From: Chromobacterium alticapitis
GTDB lineage: Bacteria > Pseudomonadota > Gammaproteobacteria > Burkholderiales > Chromobacteriaceae
Assembly (NCBI RefSeq): GCF_002924365.1
Contig: NZ_PQWB01000047.1
Location: 1 to 64,000 of the forward strand
Length of the DNA: 64,000 bases
Direction: 5' to 3'
Part shown: positions 55,781 to 64,000 of the stretch, piece by piece
How positions within the stretch are numbered: the stretch's first letter is position 1
Layout of the letters: each line of letters begins with the position of its first letter
Program-made: the position numbers and the translations under genes
The notes under the pieces: model-generated
What the model saw: only the letters and a program-made list of their open reading frames with translations
What the model was told of the DNA's origin: nothing
Database searches by the model: none

Positions 55781-56869
55781 TTAGTTGTTCTGGATGACGA
55801 TCTTGGGGAATTTGCCGGAGAAATCCTGCGCCTTTTCGCCCACCTTCACCGCCACGCGGCGGGCGATGCCGCGGTACAGTTCGGCCGGTTTGCCCGCGGG
55901 GTCCGCCGCCACGCTGGGCTTGCCTTCGTCAACCGCCAGGCGGATGGCCAGGTCCAGCGGCAGCGAGCCCAGCAGCTCCACGCCGAAGTCCTGCGCCATC
56001 TTGGCCGCGCCGCCTTCGCCGAAAATGTGTTCCGCATGGCCGCAGTGGGAGCAAATGTGGATGGCCATGTTTTCCACCAGGCCCAGGATGGGCACGCCCA
56101 CCTTCTGGAACATGGTGACGCCCTTGCGCGCGTCCAGCAGGGCGATGTCCTGCGGTGTGGTGACGATCAGTGCGCCGGTGACCGGCACTTTTTGCGACAG
56201 CGTCAGCTGGATGTCGCCGGTGCCCGGCGGCATGTCGATGACCAGATAGTCCAGATCGTCCCAGCGGGTGTCGTTGAGTAGTTGCTGCAGCGCCTGGCTG
56301 ACCATGGGGCCGCGCCACACCATGGCCTGGTCTGCATCCACCAGATAGCCGATGGACATGGTTTGCACGCCGTAGTTGGACAGCGGAATCAGTTTGCCGT
56401 CCACCGCTTCCGGGCGCTGGCCCTGCAGGCCCATCATCAGGGGCTGGGACGGGCCGTAGATGTCGGCGTCCAGCAGGCCGACGCGCGCGCCTTCCGCCGC
56501 CAGGGCCAGGGCCAGGTTGGCGGCGGTGGTGGATTTGCCTACGCCGCCCTTGCCGGAGGCGACGGCGATCACGTTTTTCACGCCGGGCAGCAGCGGCACG
56601 CCGCGCTGGGCGGAGTGGCTGACGATCTGGCTTGACACGTTCACTTTCAGCGCGCGGCCTTCCGCCAGCGGGGCCAGGGCCGTTTCGAATTGCTGGCGGA
56701 CAGCGTCCAGCCGGCTCTTGGCCGGATAGCCCAGCACCACGTCCAGGCTGATTTCAGCGTCGCCGCACTTGAGGTTTTTGATGTTTTTGGCCGCGACGTA
56801 GCTTTTGCCGGTATCGGTGTCGATCAGCGGCTTCAGGGTATCGAGTATCAGGGTTTCGAGCTGTGCCAT
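55781..56869 (-). CDS. apbC: Fe-S cluster carrier ATPase ApbC (Mrp/NBP35 family)
   Basis: The 362-residue P-loop protein has an N-terminal MIP18-like domain (about 1-80) and an ATPase domain with the deviant Walker A ASGKGGVGKST, Switch DADIYGPS, MPPGTGDIQLTL and the cluster-binding CSHC motif. It carries [4Fe-4S] clusters to apo-proteins. ATG 56869 gives the usual length; ATG 56932 and an even longer frame are open. Confidence 0.93.
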   Translation of the reverse strand: MAQLETLILDTLKPLIDTDTGKSYVAAKNIKNLKCGDAEISLDVVLGYPAKSRLDAVRQQFETALAPLAEGRALKVNVSSQIVSHSAQRGVPLLPGVKNVIAVASGKGGVGKSTTAANLALALAAEGARVGLLDADIYGPSQPLMMGLQGQRPEAVDGKLIPLSNYGVQTMSIGYLVDADQAMVWRGPMVSQALQQLLNDTRWDDLDYLVIDMPPGTGDIQLTLSQKVPVTGALIVTTPQDIALLDARKGVTMFQKVGVPILGLVENMAIHICSHCGHAEHIFGEGGAAKMAQDFGVELLGSLPLDLAIRLAVDEGKPSVAADPAGKPAELYRGIARRVAVKVGEKAQDFSGKFPKIVIQNN

Positions 56870-57188
56870 GGTTTCGTTTTGGGTGGCCCGGGCGGCATGG
56901 CCGCCGAACAGGCGGGTAAGTTTGGAGAGCATGCGGAATGTGCGGTGGATGTTTCCGCGTATTTTACGCCGGATTGCGTTTTCGCGCGCGCGATCTGCGC
57001 GTCGGCGCCCAGGCGAAGAGGGGGTGATATCACGGAAGCGGCTGATGTCTATCAGTTTTTTTTGATATGAAGAGACAAAGCGCGTAGAATGGCCGGCTTT
57101 TTCCGGCGCGGCGCGAGCCTCGTCCCCAGGCTCGGCCCCGTCAGGCCGCGGGCCCTGTTCTTTGTCAAAGAAAGGCATTACCCGCTTT

Positions 57189-58448
57189 ATGCAGTCCAAA
57201 CACGCCAAACTCACCTGGTCCAATCTGCTGTTCCCGCTGGCCCTGGTTCTGTTCGAATTCGCCGTCTACATCTGCAACGACATGGTGCAGCCGGCCATGC
57301 TCTCCGTCACTCGCGAATTTTTGGTGGATGCCTCCTGGGCGCCCGCTTCCATGACCGCCTTCCTGGCCGGCGGCGCGCTGCTCGCCTGGCTGACCGGGCC
57401 GCTGTCCGACCGCATCGGCCGCCGCCCGGTGCTGTTGTTCGGCGTGGCCTACTTTACCGTGATGTGTCTGGCCACTTATCTGGTCAGCTCCATCGAAGCC
57501 TTCATCGCGTTGCGTCTGCTGCAAGGCATAGGCCTGTGTTTCATCAATGCCGTCGGCTATGCCTCGCTGCAGGAATCGTTCGAGGAAACCGCCGCCGTGC
57601 GCGTGACTGCGCTGATGGCCAATGTGGCGTTGATCGCTCCGCTGGTCGGCCCGCTGGCTGGCGCGGCCTTGATGGAGCTGGCGCCGTGGCGCAGCGGCTT
57701 TCTGTTCATCGCGGCGCTGTCGCTGCTGGCGCTGCTTGGCCTGTTCTTCCGCATGCCGGAAACCGTCAAGCCCAGCCATGAAAAGCTGCCCTTGTCCAGC
57801 ATGGGCCGCGATTATATGAAAGTATTCGGCCATCGCCGCTTTGTGCTGTCCGCGCTGTGCATCCCGCTGCTGGCGCTGCCGCTGATGGGCTGGATCGCGC
57901 TGTCGCCGGTGCTGCTGGTGCGCGATCTGGGCATGAGCACGGTGGAATATGGCCTGATGCAACTGCCGGTATTCGGCGGCCTGATCGCCGGCAACCTGGC
58001 CTTGGCCGTGATCGCCGACCGTTGGCCGCTGGGCCGTTCCGCGCTGGTGGGCATGTGGCCCATTGTCGGCGGCCTGGCGCTGATGGCTGCCGGCGTGGCC
58101 TTCTCTTCCGAGCCGCAATATTGGATGGTGGCCGGCATGAGCCTGATGGCTTTCGGCGAGGGCATGGCCTTCGGCGTGCTGTACCGCTTCGCGTTGATGT
58201 CTTGCGACGTGGCCGGCCGCGGCACCATCTCGGCAGGCATGAGCATGCTGTCGATGGCGGGCTACGCGGTGGGCATCGAGCTATTCCGTCAGGTTTACCA
58301 TGCCTTCGGTCTTGGCGGTTTCGCCGCGCTGGCGCTGTGCTTCTCGCTGATCTACGTGATGCTGGGCCGCAAGATGGTAGGCCTCGCGATGGCTGAGCGC
58401 GCCGCGCCTGCCGCGCCGCAAGGCGAGCTGGCTAGCCAGGGCGCTTGA
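57189..58448 (+). CDS. mdfA: MFS multidrug transporter, MdfA/Cmr type
   Basis: The 419-residue inner-membrane protein has 12 predicted helices. The N-terminus LLFPLALVLFEFAVYICNDMVQPAML keeps Glu and Asp at the positions of MdfA Glu26 and Asp34, which couple drug and proton transport. Loop motif A is WLTGPLSDRIGRRPV, and QESFEETAAVRVTALMANVALIAPLVGP is the antiporter motif region. It probably exports cationic drugs and chloramphenicol; actual range is unknown. ATG 57189 is chosen over TTG 57162. Confidence 0.9.
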   Translation: MQSKHAKLTWSNLLFPLALVLFEFAVYICNDMVQPAMLSVTREFLVDASWAPASMTAFLAGGALLAWLTGPLSDRIGRRPVLLFGVAYFTVMCLATYLVSSIEAFIALRLLQGIGLCFINAVGYASLQESFEETAAVRVTALMANVALIAPLVGPLAGAALMELAPWRSGFLFIAALSLLALLGLFFRMPETVKPSHEKLPLSSMGRDYMKVFGHRRFVLSALCIPLLALPLMGWIALSPVLLVRDLGMSTVEYGLMQLPVFGGLIAGNLALAVIADRWPLGRSALVGMWPIVGGLALMAAGVAFSSEPQYWMVAGMSLMAFGEGMAFGVLYRFALMSCDVAGRGTISAGMSMLSMAGYAVGIELFRQVYHAFGLGGFAALALCFSLIYVMLGRKMVGLAMAERAAPAAPQGELASQGA

Positions 58449-58468
58449 TCTTTCCCATCGCCATGTTC

Positions 58469-58506
58469 ACAAGCCCGGCCGCGTAACGTACCGGGCTTGT
58501 GTTTTT
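58469..58506 (+). terminator. Terminator of mdfA
   Basis: ACAAGCCCGG ... CCGGGCTTGT followed by GTTTTTG. Confidence 0.88.
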
Positions 58507-58591
58507 GCTGCGGCGCGGCGGGCGATGGCCGGCCGACCATTCTGTCTCTATAATCGATCGCTTGAGATTGCTTATCACGGATGTCCCCAAC

Positions 58592-60652
58592 ATGACTCAA
58601 CGCAAGATTCTGGTGACCAGCGCATTGCCTTACGCCAATGGCGCGATTCACCTCGGCCATATGCTCGAACATATCCAGACCGACATCTGGGTGCGCTTCC
58701 AGAAGATGCGCGGCCACGAGTGCTATTACGTCTGCGCCGACGACACCCACGGCGCGCCCATCATGCTGGCCGCCGAGAAGCAGGGCATCACCCCCGAGCA
58801 ACTGATCGAACGGGTCAAGGCCGAGCACCTGTATGATTTCAGCGGCTTCGGCATCGGCTACGACAATTACTACAGCACCAACAGCCCGGAAAACAAGGCT
58901 TTGGCTGAGCAGGTGTACAAGGCATTGCGCGCCGACGACAAGATCGCCGTGCGCACCATTGAGCAGCTGTATGACCCGGAAAAGCAGATGTTCCTGCCGG
59001 ACCGTTTCGTCAAGGGCGAGTGCCCGAAGTGCTCCGCCAAGGATCAGTACGGCGACAACTGCGAAGTCTGCGGCGCGACTTACAACCCCACCGAACTGAA
59101 GAATCCGTACTCGGCCGTATCCGGCGCCACGCCGGTACTGAAGACTTCCGAGCACTACTTCTTCCGCCTGGGCGAGTGCGCCGACTTCCTCAAGGGCTGG
59201 ACCTCGGGTTCCACCCTCCGCGCCGACGGCAGCGCGCAGCCGCATCTGCAGCCGGAATCGCTGAACAAGATGAACGAGTGGATAGGCGGCGGCCTGCAGG
59301 ACTGGGACATCAGCCGCGACGCGCCGTACTTCGGCTTCGAAATTCCGGACGCGCCGGGCAAATACTTCTATGTGTGGCTGGACGCGCCCATCGGCTACAT
59401 GGCCAGCTTCAAGAACCTGTGCGAGCGCAGCGACCTGAACTTCGACGAGTGGTTCGGCAAGGATTCCAAAACCGAGATGTACCACTTCATCGGCAAGGAC
59501 ATCCTGTACTTCCATGCGCTGTTCTGGCCGGCGATGCTGAACTATTCCGGCTTGCGCGCGCCGACCGGCGTGTTCGCCCACGGCTTCCTGACCGTGGACG
59601 GCCAAAAGATGTCCAAGTCGCGCGGCACCTTCATTCAGGCCAAGAGCTATCTGGATTGCGGCCTGAACCCGGAATGGATGCGCTATTACATTGCTGCCAA
59701 GCTCAACAGCCGCATCGAGGACATCGACCTCAACCTCAACGATTTCGTGGCGCGTGTGAACTCCGACCTGATCGGCAAGTTCGTCAACATCGCCAGCCGC
59801 TCCGCAGGCTTCATCGCCAAACGCTTTGATGGGCAACTGGCCGGCACGGTGTCCGATATGGACATCCTGGCCAAGCTGCAGGCGGCGGCCGATGAGTTGG
59901 CCGCAGCTTACGAGGCGCGCGAATACGCCAAGGCGCTGCGCGATGTGATGGCCTTGGCCGACGTGGTCAACGGCTACGTGGATGCCAACAAGCCGTGGGA
60001 ACTGGCCAAGCAGGAGGGGCAGGACGCGCGTCTGCAGGAGGTCTGCACCGTGCTGATCAACGCCTTCCGCCTGCTGACCATCTACCTGAAGCCGGTGCTG
60101 CCCAAGCTGGCGGAAAGCGTGGAGGCCTTCCTGAACGCGGCGCCGCTGTCCTGGAGCGACGCGCAAACCCTGCTGCTGGGCGACAAGATCAATGCCTACC
60201 AGCACCTGATGCAGCGCATAGACCCGGCGCTGATCGATAAACTGATAGAAGCGAACAAACAGAATATGCAAGCTACCCAAGATACTCCGGCCGCCTCCGC
60301 GCACGAGCCGCTGGCCGAAACCATCAAGATCGACGACTTCGCCAAAGTCGACCTGCGCGTCGGCAAGGTGCTGGAATGCGGCTTTGTCGAAGGCTCGGAC
60401 AAGCTCTTGCAGTTCAAGGTGGACCTGGGCTTTGAAACCCGCAACATCTTCTCCGGCATCCGCAAAGCTTACCAGGAGCCGGAAAAGCTGGTGGGCCGCC
60501 ATGTGATCGTGGTGGCCAATCTGGCTGAGCGCAAAATGCGCTTTGGTGTGTCGCAGGGCATGATTGTATGCGCCTCCGGCGTGGACGACAGCGAAGGCCT
60601 GTTCTTGCTGGACGTGGATGCGGGCGTGAAGCCTGGCATGCGCGTTGGTTGA
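58592..60652 (+). CDS. metG: Methionyl-tRNA synthetase
   Basis: The 686-residue class I synthetase has HLGH ([11 protein letters not shown]), a zinc knuckle ([18 protein letters not shown]), KMSKS ([11 protein letters not shown]), the helical anticodon domain, and a C-terminal OB-fold tRNA-binding/dimerisation domain ([16 protein letters not shown]...). Length matches E. coli MetG. ATG 58592 is used; a frame from 58499 is open. Confidence 0.98.
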   Translation: MTQRKILVTSALPYANGAIHLGHMLEHIQTDIWVRFQKMRGHECYYVCADDTHGAPIMLAAEKQGITPEQLIERVKAEHLYDFSGFGIGYDNYYSTNSPENKALAEQVYKALRADDKIAVRTIEQLYDPEKQMFLPDRFVKGECPKCSAKDQYGDNCEVCGATYNPTELKNPYSAVSGATPVLKTSEHYFFRLGECADFLKGWTSGSTLRADGSAQPHLQPESLNKMNEWIGGGLQDWDISRDAPYFGFEIPDAPGKYFYVWLDAPIGYMASFKNLCERSDLNFDEWFGKDSKTEMYHFIGKDILYFHALFWPAMLNYSGLRAPTGVFAHGFLTVDGQKMSKSRGTFIQAKSYLDCGLNPEWMRYYIAAKLNSRIEDIDLNLNDFVARVNSDLIGKFVNIASRSAGFIAKRFDGQLAGTVSDMDILAKLQAAADELAAAYEAREYAKALRDVMALADVVNGYVDANKPWELAKQEGQDARLQEVCTVLINAFRLLTIYLKPVLPKLAESVEAFLNAAPLSWSDAQTLLLGDKINAYQHLMQRIDPALIDKLIEANKQNMQATQDTPAASAHEPLAETIKIDDFAKVDLRVGKVLECGFVEGSDKLLQFKVDLGFETRNIFSGIRKAYQEPEKLVGRHVIVVANLAERKMRFGVSQGMIVCASGVDDSEGLFLLDVDAGVKPGMRVG

Positions 60653-60734
60653 ACGATTTCAGCTGGCATTTTTGATCCAGATCATGGTAAATAAGTAGTA
60701 TTACCAGTTAAGTTGATCCATCTTGGATAACGTG

Positions 60735-60770
60735 GCCCCGGCGACCATATTGGTAGCTGGGGCTTTGCTT
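60735..60770 (+). terminator. Probable terminator of metG
   Basis: Imperfect stem GCCCCGGC-ACCA / TGGTAGCTGGGGC followed by TTTGCTTT, 80 bp after the stop codon. Confidence 0.6.
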
Positions 60771-60933
60771 TCTGGGGCTTTGCCCGCAGGCAGCCGCTTA
60801 ACCGGGCTGTCATCATGGCTTGCTACAGTAGGCCAAGATCAGGGAAGGTCGGGGCGGGAACTTTTCTCGGCCGGCAGTGACTAAAAGACTTATATGCGCT
60901 TGTTTTGTTTAAAAAAAGAATAAGGAAACCATA

Positions 60934-61119
60934 ATGAAGATTTCGCAATTGCAACCCGGCTACAAAGTATTCGAGCATAAGGACAGCGGCGACGTGGAGC
61001 ACTACGAAGTAGTCAGCATCCGCCAGGTAGGCAAGATGTTCGAAGTGACGTTCAAGTCGGCGCTTGGCTTGGCCAGCGCCATGTATCCGGCCAATGGCTT
61101 CATTCAGGCGGCTGCCTGA
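60934..61119 (+). CDS. Small conserved-looking protein of unknown function
   Basis: The 61-residue protein (MKISQLQPGYKVFEHKDSGDVEHYEVVSI...) has a good ribosome-binding site (AAGGAAACC) and a regular alternating beta-strand pattern ending in FEVTFKSALGLASAMYPANGFIQ, which could form a small SH3-like or Tudor-like barrel. No signal peptide. It has its own terminator. Function unknown. Confidence 0.7.
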   Translation: MKISQLQPGYKVFEHKDSGDVEHYEVVSIRQVGKMFEVTFKSALGLASAMYPANGFIQAAA

Positions 61120-61160
61120 TTCCGCTTGCCGGCGGTCGCGAAGACCGCAGACGTGAAACG

Positions 61161-61187
61161 GCCCCGCAAATGCGGGGCTTTGCTTTT
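61161..61187 (+). terminator. Terminator after the 61-residue protein
   Basis: GCCCCGCA-AA-TGCGGGGC followed by TTTGCTTTTG. Confidence 0.85.
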
Positions 61188-61242
61188 GTTGACAATGGAA
61201 TGAGAAGGCGGCAGTTTGACGGTTTTAACTGGAAAGATGGCC

Positions 61243-61857
61243 ATGTCGCGTAGAGTCAGGCTGTTGCTGGAGCTGGGCGTCAACTTTGCGCTGCCTTGGC
61301 TGTGCTACCGCTGGGGCAAGCCGTATTGGGGTGAAATGGGCGGCCTGCTGCTGTCCGCGCTGCCGCCGCTGTTATGGAGTGTCTGGGAGTTGTGGCGGGA
61401 TAGGCGCGTCGATGCCTTGAGCATGCTGGTATTGCTGGGCATAGGCTTGTCGCTGGGCGCCCTGGCGCTGGGCGGCAGCGAAAAAATGCTGCTGCTGCGC
61501 GAGTCGCTGTTGTCCGGCATGTTCGGCGTCGCCTTCCTGGCATCGCTGTTATTGCCCAAGCCGCTGGTCTTTTATCTGGCGCGAGCGACTATCGAACGTC
61601 AGCGCGAAGATGGAAGAGCGCATTGCGAGTGCTTGTGGCAGCGGGCGGCGTTCCGGCGAGCCATGCGGCTGATGACGGCTTTGTGGGGCGGCGGGTTGGT
61701 GCTGGAAACGGCCTTGCGCAGCTGGCTGGCCTGGCATTGGCCTGTGGAGCGCTCCTTGCTGCTTTTGCCCTGGATAGGGTATGCGATATACGGCGGTTTG
61801 ATGGCGGCAACCTGGCTGTTGCGGCGCCAGTTGGGCGACAAGCTGGCGGTGGCGTAG
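61243..61857 (+). CDS. Six-helix-type integral membrane protein (VC0807-like)
   Basis: The 204-residue protein has about five or six hydrophobic segments (LLLELGVNFALPWLCYRW, LLLSALPPLLWSVWELW, ALSMLVLLGIGLSLGALALG, SGMFGVAFLASLLLPKPLVFYLA, WGGGLVLETALRSWLAW, LLPWIGYAIYGGLMAATWLL). It resembles a family of bacterial membrane proteins of unknown function annotated as VC0807-like. GGAAAG at 61231-61236 fits ATG 61243; ATG 61237 and TTG 61216 are alternatives. Role unknown. Confidence 0.75.
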   Translation: MSRRVRLLLELGVNFALPWLCYRWGKPYWGEMGGLLLSALPPLLWSVWELWRDRRVDALSMLVLLGIGLSLGALALGGSEKMLLLRESLLSGMFGVAFLASLLLPKPLVFYLARATIERQREDGRAHCECLWQRAAFRRAMRLMTALWGGGLVLETALRSWLAWHWPVERSLLLLPWIGYAIYGGLMAATWLLRRQLGDKLAVA

Positions 61858-62240
61858 GCATGAAGGGCGGGGGTAGCATGGCTTACCCAATCCGGGTATA
61901 CTGTCCGCCGTCTTCTAAGTGACCAGATAAAAAAATGGGCCGCGCTAGGCGGCCCGAAGTTCCGTGATGAACACTTAGGAGAACAGGTATCACCGCTCGG
62001 CGCGCGCTGGCAGTCGCGCGCAGAATGCAACACCCGTCAAAATGCACAAGGCCGGTTTCGCGCGCTGGGTTGAATGGCAGTTCAAACCTGGCGGCGGACA
62101 TCGTCGCTTTCGCTTCGTTGCCGACCATGCTGTCAATGTAGCGGTCTTTTGTTGATGGCTTATGTGTTGGCGCGCGGCTTCTGTTAAAGAGTATGAATGG
62201 GTGGTTTGGGCATAATATTGAAATTCTTCAGCTGAAGTGG
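61858..62240. other. Gene-poor region with a hairpin-rich minus-strand segment
   Basis: No supported protein gene. On the minus strand, from about 62130 down to 61930, there are inverted repeats: GGTTTGAA/TTCAACC (about 62069-62091), GCGCGC/GCGCGC (62002-62021), GTGAT/ATCAC (61964-61993), and finally a terminator with seven Ts. A minus-strand frame of 81 codons (61883-62128) runs through the terminator and is doubtful. An untranslated RNA on the minus strand is one reading; no clear promoter was found. Confidence 0.4.
61929..61955 (-). terminator. Minus-strand terminator with no assigned gene
   Basis: GGGCCGC-CTAGC-GCGGCCC followed on the minus strand by ATTTTTTTATC. No annotated minus-strand gene ends here. 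Confidence 0.75.
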
Positions 62241-62269
62241 TTGACAGGGTTTAGGGGGTGCGGTATAGT
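62241..62269 (+). promoter_or_regulatory. Promoter of initiator tRNA
   Basis: TTGACA-N17-TATAGT, a near-perfect sigma-70 promoter 36 bp upstream of the tRNA. Confidence 0.9.
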
Positions 62270-62305
62270 TCACTCCTCTGCACGAAGCGCAGAACAGAAT
62301 TCAGA

Positions 62306-62382
<77 letters not shown>

Positions 62383-62384
62383 AT

Positions 62385-62414
62385 AAAAAACCGAAGCCTA
62401 GGCTTCGGTTTTTT
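62385..62414. terminator. Bidirectional terminator between tRNA-fMet and the chemoreceptor
   Basis: AAAAAACCGAAGCC-TA-GGCTTCGGTTTTTT, perfect stem with A and T runs on both ends. Confidence 0.93.
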
Positions 62415-62427
62415 CATTTCCGCCGTC

Positions 62428-64000
62428 TCAGGTGTCTCGTTCGCCCAGTTGAAACTGAAAGTGGCCCGCCATCTGGCTCAGCCTTTGCGCGCGCCGATTG
62501 AAGTCGGCAACCGTGCCATGCGCTTGGTCTATATGGATATGCGTGGCTTCCAGTTGCTGGGCGATGTCTTGCATTTGTCCGGTCAACTGGCCTGCCGTGG
62601 CCGATTGCTGGCTATTGGTGCCGGCGATGTCCTGCATCATTTCGCTGACGCGGTGGATGGATGCCAGCGTGCCTTCCAGTTGGGCGTGGGTGGTCTCCTG
62701 CGCCGTGTTGCTGGCTCGAGTTTCGCTGCAAACTTTGTCCATGGCTGCCACGCTGGCGTCGGAAGCCTGGCGTACTTGAGTCAACAACTGTTTGATTTCT
62801 CCTGTGCTAAGGCTGGTGCGTTCCGCCAGTTTGCGCACTTCATCCGCCACGACGGCGAAGCCACGGCCTTGCTCGCCGGCTCTGGCAGCCTCTATCGCCG
62901 CATTTAGCGCCAGCAGGTTGGTCTGTTCCGCGATATCGCGTATGGTTTGCGCCACTTGGCTGATATTGCCGATGGCGCCGGTCAGCGAGTGAATGGAGTC
63001 CTGGGCGCCGTTGACCGTCTGCACGGTGGCGGCGCCCATTTCCTTGGATTGCGCCATTTGGGCGGCCCCGTGGCGTAAGGTGGAACTGGAGGCGTGGCTT
63101 AGCTTGGCGGTGTCCTCGGCATGGCTGGCCACTTGCTCAATCGAGCCGGAAAGTTGAGCGATGGCCGCGCACATGCTGTCCAGATTGTCGGCGCCGGCGG
63201 CCACTCGAGCCACCACGCCGTGCAGGGTATCGTTCAACTGGCGGGCGTCTTGCTCCAGGTCGAGGGCAGTCATTTGCAGTTCGTCTATCACGACTTTCAG
63301 GTGCACTTGCATGCAGGCCAGCGCGCTTTCCAGCCTGCCGCTCTCGCCGCGTCCGGCAATGGACAGCGCCTGGTCCAGCCGTCCCTCCGCGATGTTCTCG
63401 CAGGCTTGAAGCAGTTTGTGCTGATGGCGGCCGCGCCAGACCTCGAAGCCTTGCCAGGTGGCGAGTGTCAATGCGCCCAGCAGCCCTGCGAACCATCCCG
63501 CCATGCTGTTGCTCAAACCGGCTAGACTGAGTAGAACCAGAAAGAGGGCGGCGGCGAAGGCTCGCCGAATCCAGCCTTCTTCCATGCCATGGGTTTGGCG
63601 TGTCGGCAGGCGCGCGCCTTGCATCAGTTGGGGGTATAGCCGTTCGGCTTCGGCGATGCCGTCTCGACTGGCCGGCGAGCGGATGGACATATAACCAGTC
63701 AGCGTCCCTTGCTGTCTTACCGGCACCACCAGCGCGTCCACCCAATAGTGGTCGCCGTTCTTGCAGCGGTTTTTGACCAAGCCGCGCCATGGCGTCCGTC
63801 GCTTCAGCGTGCTCCACAAGTCGTCGAACAGCACGGGCGGCATGTCCGGATGGCGGACGATGTTATGGTTGCTGCCGAGTAGTTCGTCGCGGCTGAAGCC
63901 GGAAATCGCGACGAAGGCGTCGTTGACGTGGGTGATCATGCCTTTGAGGTCGGTTCGCGAGACGATCAGGCCTTGCTCGAAGCGATGCTCCACTCCCGTC
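62428..64000 (-). CDS. Aer-like PAS-domain chemoreceptor (start outside window)
   Basis: At least 523 residues are visible; the frame stays open to the right edge, so the true start is likely just beyond 64000 (a GTG at 63993 would leave out the first residues of the PAS domain). Order: PAS domain ([51 protein letters not shown]), a hydrophobic hairpin ([33 protein letters not shown]), HAMP-like segment, and the methyl-accepting signalling domain with the hairpin [43 protein letters not shown]. The PAS resembles Aer, which senses redox state by FAD. Confidence 0.92.
   Translation of the reverse strand, partial: TGVEHRFEQGLIVSRTDLKGMITHVNDAFVAISGFSRDELLGSNHNIVRHPDMPPVLFDDLWSTLKRRTPWRGLVKNRCKNGDHYWVDALVVPVRQQGTLTGYMSIRSPASRDGIAEAERLYPQLMQGARLPTRQTHGMEEGWIRRAFAAALFLVLLSLAGLSNSMAGWFAGLLGALTLATWQGFEVWRGRHQHKLLQACENIAEGRLDQALSIAGRGESGRLESALACMQVHLKVVIDELQMTALDLEQDARQLNDTLHGVVARVAAGADNLDSMCAAIAQLSGSIEQVASHAEDTAKLSHASSSTLRHGAAQMAQSKEMGAATVQTVNGAQDSIHSLTGAIGNISQVAQTIRDIAEQTNLLALNAAIEAARAGEQGRGFAVVADEVRKLAERTSLSTGEIKQLLTQVRQASDASVAAMDKVCSETRASNTAQETTHAQLEGTLASIHRVSEMMQDIAGTNSQQSATAGQLTGQMQDIAQQLEATHIHIDQAHGTVADFNRRAQRLSQMAGHFQFQLGERDT

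Noticed and set aside
60672..60685. FNR-like TTGATCCAGATCAT downstream of metG
   Set aside because: It lies before the metG terminator and about 250 bp from the next start; no promoter at a suitable distance. Probably chance.
61883..62128. 81-codon minus-strand open frame
   Set aside because: It runs through an intrinsic terminator and overlaps strong hairpins; coding evidence is not enough to call a gene.

Overview
The window is a 64 kb piece of a GC-rich betaproteobacterial chromosome. Protein content and gene order (glnA with ntrBC, cysB diverging from cysH-cysI-DUF934, ribF-ileS-lspA-ispH, an OmpA/RmpM-type protein, acetylpolyamine amidohydrolase, FeoAB with a bacterioferritin) point to the Neisseriales, most likely Chromobacterium or a close relative. 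That placement is inferred from the sequences; no database was searched. Almost everything is core chromosome. I see no insertion sequence, prophage, CRISPR array, rRNA operon or replication origin.

Layout. 1-5.5 kb: 3' end of lrgB, sixA, divergent metE/metR, a transglutaminase-like protein and a VOC protein. 5.5-11.3 kb: a periplasmic binding-like protein, then glnA-DUF4124-ntrB-ntrC on the minus strand; glnA is preceded by a sigma-54 promoter and two NtrC operators spaced as in enterobacterial glnAp2. 11.3-20.7 kb: rhodanese, aroE, mtgA, mgtE-prmC, slyD, a RoxA/YcfD-type ribosomal oxygenase, a repetitive lipoprotein, bamC and dapA. 20.8-28.5 kb: ABC-F protein YbiT, an SDR reductase, cysB with the divergent sulfate-reduction operon, and an OmpA-like protein. 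28.5-36 kb: ribF-ileS-lspA-ispH, a small lipoprotein, xseA. 36-43.7 kb: a frameshifted macro-domain gene, a K+ channel, cysK, a lipoprotein with ychJ, an acetylpolyamine amidohydrolase carrying an exact internal duplication, two small related unknown proteins, a C69 peptidase and a glutathione peroxidase. 44-48.6 kb: dcd, feoAB, bfr and a class 1A dihydroorotate dehydrogenase. 48.6-55 kb: a YgiD-like dioxygenase, rdgC, five tRNA genes (Pro, Pro, Thr, Gln and, on the other strand, Ser), a dicarboxylate/amino-acid symporter and a barnase/barstar pair. 55-64 kb: murI, apbC, an MdfA-type exporter, metG, a small unknown protein, a membrane protein, initiator tRNA-Met and the 3' part of an Aer-like chemoreceptor.

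Genes that work together: GlnA-NtrB-NtrC (nitrogen control); MetE-MetR (methionine); CysB-CysH-CysI-DUF934 with the separate CysK (sulfate to cysteine); FeoA-FeoB-Bfr (ferrous iron uptake and storage, with candidate FNR and Fur sites); barnase/barstar (exported RNase plus cytoplasmic inhibitor).

Most worth checking: the 84-bp perfect in-frame tandem duplication in the acetylpolyamine amidohydrolase, the one-base frameshift in the macro-domain gene, the barnase/barstar pair, the bacterioferritin lacking the heme-ligand methionine, the class 1A PyrD, the glnA control region, the feo control region, the paired small unknown genes near 41 kb, and an unexplained hairpin-rich minus-strand segment near 62 kb.
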